Source of the DNA: Glandiceps talaboti
Taxonomy: Eukaryota; Hemichordata; Enteropneusta; Spengelidae
Direction: 5' to 3'
NCBI RefSeq assembly: GCF_964340395.1
Contig: NC_135552.1
Coordinates: 8,062,494 to 8,126,493, forward strand
Length of the DNA: 64,000 nt
A program made the position numbers and the translations under genes. The notes under the pieces were generated by a model, which saw only the letters and a list, made by a program, of their open reading frames with translations, made no database searches and was not told the DNA's origin. The first letter of the stretch is position 1. Every line of letters starts with the position of its first letter. Shown here piece by piece: positions 56,823-64,000 of this stretch.

Positions 56823-58493
56823 ATAGCTGATGTAGTTTGAAAGAAATCACCAGACTGGCTGACTCTGAAACTGTAGATGTAAGTTGTGTGTAGGTGTTCA
56901 CGTATCCATCATTCATTATTTTCCATCAAAATGCACAATGCAAATAGCTATTATCAAAATCAAAGAAACCAATGAAAATGGCTAAAAACATGTTAGTCAA
57001 CATTCTGATTTTTTTTCACTCGGTATATCCAATTCTTGAACACCTTTTAATTTATGAGACAAAGTGAACTGGAGTTCCATCCAACAATATATTATTTTGA
57101 GATGGCCTAGATTGGCATGAAGCTTTTAACATTGAAGTAGAATTGGATTAGACTAAGAAAGTAATCACGAGTACAGACACTATAACTGGACAGACTTTAC
57201 AAATTGCCTGTATTCTATACGATTTATGTTATGCCCAATTAATCATGCAGTCACCTTTAAAATCAATATACGCTTACTGCGTCAATGTATTGATGCTGCT
57301 GGAATTAACAAATTTGGTTTCTAAATCCTTCCAAAGAAGCTTATAGTTAGATTTTTTAGAATCATTATGGATTGTACATATTTTGACACACAACTGACAG
57401 TTATCCAAAAGATGTCTCTATTTACCAACTTTTTTTTTTCAAAATTGAATTATAATTTCCCTTTCTTTGGGAGTTGGTTGAGTTCAGTATACATGTGTTA
57501 ATTTCCTCTACTACTACATTATGTAAAGAATTACTTTGTTAAGATTATGAAAGCAATATCTTAAGCTGATCATAATATGTAAGTAACTTATTGCTCGCAT
57601 GCCACTCATATTTTAGGGCAGACATACGTTGTAATTTGTTGTATATAAATTCATTACATAGTGTGTGTGGCTATCATCAAACATAACAAAATATACACTT
57701 TTTCGACATCCTGAAAAAATACACATCTGCACATAATCATGTATGTGTACATACAAATGTATACATGATGTGTATATCGGGAAAAAAATAACACGGTCAA
57801 ATTTAATATGTTTTTGTTTATAAGTACAGAGATTTAATATGTACATGCTTGTATTGATTTAATGACATTCAATATTGTATGTAGTGACATTGTAAAACTT
57901 TACAAAAAATCTTTGAATGCAAAGAACACCTTGCACTACAATGAAATACATGTACATGTACACAACTTAAAGAATCCAAAGTTGTCTGTATTAAACAATA
58001 TATATACATCAATGTACTGCTGATGTCTGTACACATGTATAGCAAGAAACACATATATATGATACTGGTAAAGTCAGTCACTTCCTAAATATAGCAACAT
58101 ATAAGATATAACGTCAGTCACTTCCTAAATAGAAACACTTAGGAGTTATTTCCTGATGTATTCTACACTGTATGCTGGTTGCCACTTAACTGAAAGAGAG
58201 TAGTTAACTGACAAACCATCTCAAATGAGCAGTAATCAATATTTGCATCTAATAACATCTATTAGAGCTAAGTGATTTATTCCTCTATGCAAGTGTCAGG
58301 AAATCTCACATACATATTTAATCCACCATTTAACTCTATACGTCATCAAAATTACGTGCCAAATACATTTAATATAAATCTTACTTTTCTCCGAGAATAC
58401 TAATTAACTAATGCAGATTGATTATCTTGATCTCAAAATATACAAAATTATATTTCACATATAATTTATAAATAATATGTTGTGTCTAATGAC

Positions 58494-58630
58494 ATTTGTA
58501 CATTGCTCAAAATATGAATATAAAGGCCATGATTCAATCCCATGTTATTGCTATCAGTACATGTACATCAGTGTATATTTGTACATTGCACAAAATATGA
58601 ATTTAAAGGCCCATGATTCAATCCCAGGAT
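58494..58630. repeat. Direct duplication containing ATGATTCAATCCCA
   Basis: ATTTGTACATTGCTCAAAATATGAATATAAAGG and a near-identical copy about 85 bp later, each followed by CATGATTCAATCCCA. Confidence 0.8.
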
Positions 58631-58813
58631 CTTGCATTAATGCTAAAATCAGATAAATCTCCAGTTCAGAATCATAATTTTTTTTTAAAGTTCTGCCAAA
58701 CATCTGTCTTTCACACCTAAATTTAATCCTTCTCTGAACTTAAATTGTACACTGCAAGATAATTCGAGCCGTTTTGTTCAGTCCTATCAGGACTTCTTAA
58801 CCACTGTCAACGA

Positions 58814-58876
58814 GTGAGTGAGTGAGTGAGTGAGTGAGTGAGTGAGTGAGTGAGTGAGTGAGTGAGTGAGTGAGTG
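58814..58876. repeat. (GAGT)n microsatellite
   Basis: About 15 perfect GAGT units. Confidence 0.97.
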
Positions 58877-60654
58877 CTGGCTGGCTGATAGCATGGCACG
58901 AATGTCTGTATCTTACAGACTAATCTGAACAGGGCCTTTTGAAAATGTAATCCTATTTCTAGCTATCAATGGAGTATTTGAGTGCACACAAAAAAAGTAC
59001 ACACTGGGAGAAAACAGGTTTAAACTTTCAATTTTCCAGATACTGACTTTTATCCTTGGTGAGGCCTCAATGATAACATCATTACTCTATGGATACCAAT
59101 GTGGTTGGAAGAGAAGTAATTGTGGATGAATGTATGCATGGATGAGATTGTGTGTTATCAAGTCGGGCAGGCCTAGTATAATGAAATCAAATTTGTAAGA
59201 GTTATTTTCTATCAATACTACTGCTTTGATTAAGATTTGTGTGACAGGAATAGTAATCAGCAGTTGATGTAAACTTCTCTAAGTGAATTAGAATGAAATT
59301 GCAGTGGCGAGTTTAATAGATTTGTAGCTGCTGATGTTGTAAAAAGGAATTTTATTAATGACTGGAGATACGTGTATGAGGATATTTTATGATGGTAAGA
59401 TTTCAGATGTACAATGTATGTGTGTTACACGGTATTATTACATATGTACCAGTTATTACTCACACTAGTGCATGTACACGTACATACTACCTTTGCACTG
59501 AAGAATGATATTGAAAACATTACTGCATACATGTACCTGCATGCAAATGATATGGAAATGATATGCAAATGAGGGTGCATATCATTTGTTGTACATGAAG
59601 GCATGATATCACACAGTATCATTTTTATGGAAATTTGCTTTTTCAGATAAACACATTTAATAATATATGAACCCCATGCCATGTGAGTTCCAGTGTGGGT
59701 AACTCAGGGGTATTTGTTAAGTTACATACTTGCAATGTTTTCCGCTGCACTTTCACTTGCTACACTCCTGAATGAAACTCAGAGAACACTGCTAGAACTC
59801 ATGCAAATACCCCAAGTATGGCACACTTGCACAGACATATCATGGGGTTCTGTACTATTATTGTACATATATATGTGAGACTGAGAAGCACAGTATGAAA
59901 AATTATCATTTTATACCCTTTGCTCGTCAAGGACGTTGTGTACCACCGACAAACAACACTATGACATATAGTATCTTACAGTCTAAATGTTTGCAAGGCA
60001 CAGCTGAGTACGGATTCTGAGTTATAACAAATGCTTGGAAATCAATCATTGCCTTTACAAGTTATTCAAGCATGTACATGTACATGTTTGTCAACTTGCT
60101 TGGAATGAAAAGCATGAAGCATTAGTGTATGTATACATTATCACCATAGGCATCCTTGTATAAAGTATGAGTGTGAGAATGCAGTCAACTTGATATATTG
60201 CAATCTTGGGAACTATGGCAACAGGATCAGAAACTTTCACAAATATTTACTAACTACATCAATTATTCCACAAATCTCCATCTATCTTAATTATCTATAA
60301 TGTTTTATCATTGGCACTGGATGGAGATAAATTGTCCCTGTTTTCAAACTGAAATAAATCAAACTTAATATTATAAGGTGTACAGTACGAATAAAGTAAC
60401 CATTTTTTAAATCTACATGCACGGGGTAAACTGAGTGACTATATTGTACATAATTTTCATCTGAATCTCTTAGATGTCATCAGTGCAGCGACACTATTAA
60501 AGCCTTCTAGTGAAGTGACACGTGACTCCACCTGACAGTGCAGTCACATGACAGTCATGTAGACTGTTGTAAATACAATATGGGTGTACATGTCGGTGGG
60601 AGGCTATGAGTTAACCACACTGTGTCATGGCTAAGGGACAGTCAGTGTTCAAGC

Positions 60655-60742
60655 TTGTAGTCTGGGATCAATGCGGATGGGATATTAGATTTTAGTTTCT
60701 TCTAAAATTTAAAATTCCCATCCACATGGATTCCAGGCTAGT
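60655..60742. repeat. Small foldback repeat
   Basis: AGTCTGGGATCAATGCGGAT at the left pairs with ATCCACATGGATTCCAGGCT at the right, around an A/T-rich centre. Confidence 0.6.
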
Positions 60743-62118
60743 ATTCTTGACCAGGTGGTCAAATTAATAAGACTCTTGTGAGATTCTGATGAAAGATCAA
60801 GATGTAGTCGCTTCAAACTAGGTTCCAAAAGGGTAACTTTACTGCTACATAGTTAACAGAGTCCACTATCCATTTCTGTTCTACTTGGTGTATTCTTGAT
60901 ATTAAAATTATGGCAGTCATTAGGAAGTTGACTTTTTCAGCAAGATTTTTTTTAGTATCAATTTGGTCTTGAATTTTAAACTTTGGGAGCAAAATGCTCC
61001 TAAAATTTAAAACTTAGGAGCAAAGTAGAATAATATACAAATGTATATATCAAACTTTAATTCTCATCAACATTCATTGTCACAAATGCCATATTTATCT
61101 GTTGAATACAAATAATCATCAACTTTGTTGAATGACAATGTTCATATTATAAATGCAAATAAAAAGATTCCTCATCATGAAATATAGTCACTATGCAAGT
61201 GGGCTTAAAAAATTGTCCGTCAAATGCAGTTTAAGTTGAAATTCCACCTTTCAAATGCCAGTAAATTTAAAATGTCACCTGCTGAATGCAGGTATTTACA
61301 AAAATTCACCTGCATTGGACTATTTATCACCTATTAATTTACCAGCAACTTCACAGACTGATATGTCATCCTCTTTCAACATTTTACATTTCTGTCCTAA
61401 TATTAATAATTAGATATCCCATTTCAACTCTAACCTACTAACTATGCTTGTTCTGCTGCATTTACACATTACATATTTTATCTTTCAGAATCTCAAGGCT
61501 TCCTAGATCATGTATAAATCAGAACCTTTTCAATGTTTAACCAATGTTATATAACTGTTAGACTGACAGATCAGCTGTTGTTGTGGGCGGGGCTTCCCAG
61601 ACGATGACATCATTACAGTCTATATAACTGTATGTATACCCAGGTATTAGAGTGTTTGTTCAATAATTATACACTTTTTTGGTACAAGTGTGCAGACACT
61701 ACATGTAATGCATAGTCTCAACAATCTCACATTATAGAATGTTTCTACATCTCTATTGTACCTCTAATATGACTTTATTACTTTCACTATATCGTTGCAT
61801 GTTTCCTTAAAAACTGTTAAGATGACACACCTTGCTGAGTATTGATTATATGCACTATGTGTACAGATATGTTCTCACCAATATCACATCATAAATATTA
61901 CAACTTTATGTCAATTATACCACGCATAACCCAAAAATATGGAATATACCGGTTTAGTCTGGTTGTTCTACGTCATGACAACATGTGTCTATCTCATGGC
62001 AACACGTGTCTACATGTATGTCACTGGTTCTGCTGTGTTAGAAATGTCAGTCAAAACGTTCAAAATTGCCATTTCTTTCTCAATTTTCCTGTGCTATTAC
62101 TAGCACTGGTATAATTAT

Positions 62119-62264
62119 GTTATTCTCCAATATTTTTCTTCATTCAGCTGGAAAATACTTGTGACATAAGGGTTGCAACTACTTGTCTGGCGACTCCTAG
62201 TGACAAAGCCCTTAGGTCACTCGTATTTTCCTTGGCTGGATGAAGAAAAATATTGGGGAATAAC
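62119..62264. mobile_element. Foldback MITE, 'TTATTCCCCAATATTTT' family, copy 3
   Basis: GTTATTCTCCAATATTTTTC (left) and GAAAAATATTGGGGAATAAC (right) are inverted ends. AATACTTGTGACATAAGGG and CCCTTAGGTCACTCGTATT are inner arms. It is the best-preserved of the three copies. Confidence 0.8.
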
Positions 62265-63258
62265 ATCTAACAGAACATTATTAGTATTACTGTAAGTTAA
62301 GTATTATTTTCACTGTCATTCCTGGTTTCCTTCTTCAGGTCAAGCTCATGGAAAAGTTAATGGCTGTGGCAGGATTTACGGCTACTCTTCTTTCTACAAG
62401 GGGGTATTTGTTTGTACACAAAAAACTACAAGTTGGGAAACAGGATTAAAATAAAAATGTATGTACATAGGATATGATCACACGCAAGGTATTAGAGTTT
62501 GCTGAATATAATACATACTATATCTACATTGAAAGCATTATGGGCTCACCAATATCAGTATTATCACATCATACAACTGTATATTTTTATTATGACTCCA
62601 TTACTCTCACTACCTTTATGTGTTTCCTTTACAAACATTGCATGTAAGTTGACAAGACAACAGGAGGTATTAGGCTTAGCTGAATAAATTACATGCTCCA
62701 TATGTGCAGGTAGGGTACAAATATCTCACCAGCTGACACACAACTGTACTGATAGGTTCTGACAGTCTATATCTATTATTGTCCATTGTAATGGTTACTT
62801 TCAATGTTACATAAAGATCGTGTCACTCCCTTAAAAAAACGGTAGCTTTAATACACGTTCCATCATGTACCTGTCATATTAAAATTAAAACATCCTGTTT
62901 ACATTTCAATAGCATATGTTTAAGCCTACCATTCAAAGCTTGGTCAGAAACCACCATGTTCTATTAACCTATGCAGATCTGCTGTAGTGTAAAGACAGGA
63001 GAACACATGCAGGACTCTCAGATTTAGATATTAAGTGAACTGTTTCACTTTCAGGTTCAACTGTCAACTGGTTTCTATGGGTCTAACACACTACCACCAT
63101 ATACATTTGGTAATCTAGATACATTTGTTTAATACTTAGTCTGTGTGTCCTGAACTGCAACTATATGTAATTTTTGAGCCCTGACATGGATGTGCAAACT
63201 CATGTACTGTAACTTCAATAAAGTTTAGAAACCAATCTTTGATATGCATGATGTAGTA

Positions 63259-63261
63259 TGT

Positions 63262-63292
<31 letters not shown>

Positions 63293-63295
63293 GTC
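63259..63295. repeat. (GT)n followed by a G run
   Basis: Seven to eight GT units directly followed by about 18 G. Confidence 0.9.
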
Positions 63296-63572
63296 TGCTG
63301 ACATGACATGAAAGTTGAACTGTGTGCATGCATGTTGGTATTAGTATCACTAGAATGATGACAAATAAAATCACACTAGTTAAACTAACAAAAGAATTTA
63401 ATTCCTAATGTAGCAGCTGATAGGGGGATTTTGTCACACATTGCATGATGTGTGCATAAGGTGAGATAGAGCAACCAGATTGTGAGGGCTACATTGGATA
63501 CTGGAATACTGATTACTATGGTACGATGTACATACATGTATGATGTAATACTGTCCAGCCCGTATCTATGGT

Positions 63573-63638
63573 AACCCCAAGATTTGTCTTGGCGTTCCTA
63601 TCTGCTTGTTTTAGATAGTAACACCAAGACAAATCTCT
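63573..63638. repeat. Short inverted repeat
   Basis: AAGATTTGTCTTGGCGTTCC and TAACACCAAGACAAATCT flank a short loop (GCTTGTTT region). Probably a small foldback relic. Confidence 0.6.
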
Positions 63639-64000
63639 GTGCTATATCTATAGTGATTTGAAATCTGCATTCTCATGGACTGTATCTGATGCACTCATGT
63701 GATTTAACACTGGGTTATAACCAAAACTGTTTAATAGTTAAAAGATTTACATCTTGGTGATTGAGGTGATACTTAATCAATAAACTTGTACATACACCTC
63801 ACCTCATCCCAGAACCTTCAGGCAATCTCACTCTACATGTACATGTACATACTGGCTCATCAGATGTCATTGTCCAGCCAAATAGCCAAGTCATTGGGCT
63901 ACTTGCTGAACAGGGTTCTAATTACATTTATATGCTACTACATGTATCCTTAGTGTAGAATATTGTGTTCATTTCGTTTGTTGAAATTTCTATCTTTTTT

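Larger units (their letters stand above)
53073..64000. other. Right flank: 5' part of the ACLY transcription unit, no exon found
   Basis: 10.9 kb in which I could not find an exon for the missing ACLY N-terminus or any other gene. It contains dispersed repeat B copy 2, a 35-bp minisatellite, SINE copy 2, tandem and foldback repeats, a GAGT microsatellite and MITE copy 3. It is probably all or part of the first long ACLY intron(s). Confidence 0.6.

Noticed and set aside
59425-59682. 85-aa minus-strand frame as a candidate for the missing ACLY N-terminus
   Set aside because: It shows no similarity to the expected ACLY N-terminal pattern and has no splice donor in the right phase.
63573-63638. 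Hairpin as a transcription terminator
   Set aside because: Stem-loop terminators of this kind are bacterial; here it is better seen as a short foldback relic.

Overview
The window is AT-rich DNA from a multicellular animal, most likely a marine invertebrate. The reasons are: GT-AG introns in a 26-exon housekeeping gene, long intergenic and intronic tracts packed with microsatellites, foldback elements and SINE-like repeats, a 2A-like (D-I-E-x-N-P-G-P) retroelement fragment, and immune-type TPR-TIR proteins of a kind not known to me in vertebrates. I cannot tell deuterostome (for example amphioxus or hemichordate) from spiralian using the sequence alone.

Left part (1-10,000). Two large single-exon genes lie head to head, one on the minus strand (550-2793, 747 aa) and one on the plus strand (7951-9906, 651 aa). 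Both proteins start with an IFIT-like module: an L-G-C-H-[LF]-T-W motif followed by TPR-like helical repeats. Both then carry a conserved P-G-Y-I-N element at residues 471-475, a variable linker, and a C-terminal TIR domain. They are diverged paralogues. The combination of an interferon-induced-type TPR sensor with a TIR signalling or NADase-type domain is the most interesting protein architecture here. The 5.2 kb between them is repeats: long (TA)n runs, a near-perfect 77-bp-arm palindrome, CAA, CAAA and GATG/GACA microsatellites, and a MITE nested inside another MITE.

Middle (10,000-15,700). No gene is seen. The stretch holds a 281-bp uninterrupted (AG)n, pyrimidine-rich tracts, poly-G runs and two MITEs.

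Right part (15,744-53,072, minus strand). This is ATP-citrate lyase (ACLY), which makes cytosolic acetyl-CoA from citrate. I can place 24 shared coding exons plus two alternative terminal exons. All splice phases join without a break, giving 1,044-1,045 codons, about residues 54 to the C-terminus. The roughly 53 N-terminal codons and the 5' UTR were not found and should lie in the 10.9 kb to the right or beyond the window. The last exon is duplicated: 20,590-20,687 and 15,744-15,838 use the same splice phase and encode two different but conserved C-termini.

The ACLY introns carry most of the mobile DNA. They include the 2A-containing fragment (30.7 kb), a TIR-bounded 541-bp element (32.7 kb), a 1.45-kb hAT-like element (42.4 kb), a 1.84-kb TIR element holding broken coding sequence and two nested 9-bp-TSD MITEs (46.3-48.1 kb), two tRNA-derived SINE copies (one of them in the right-hand flank), and several minisatellites that sit close to splice sites.
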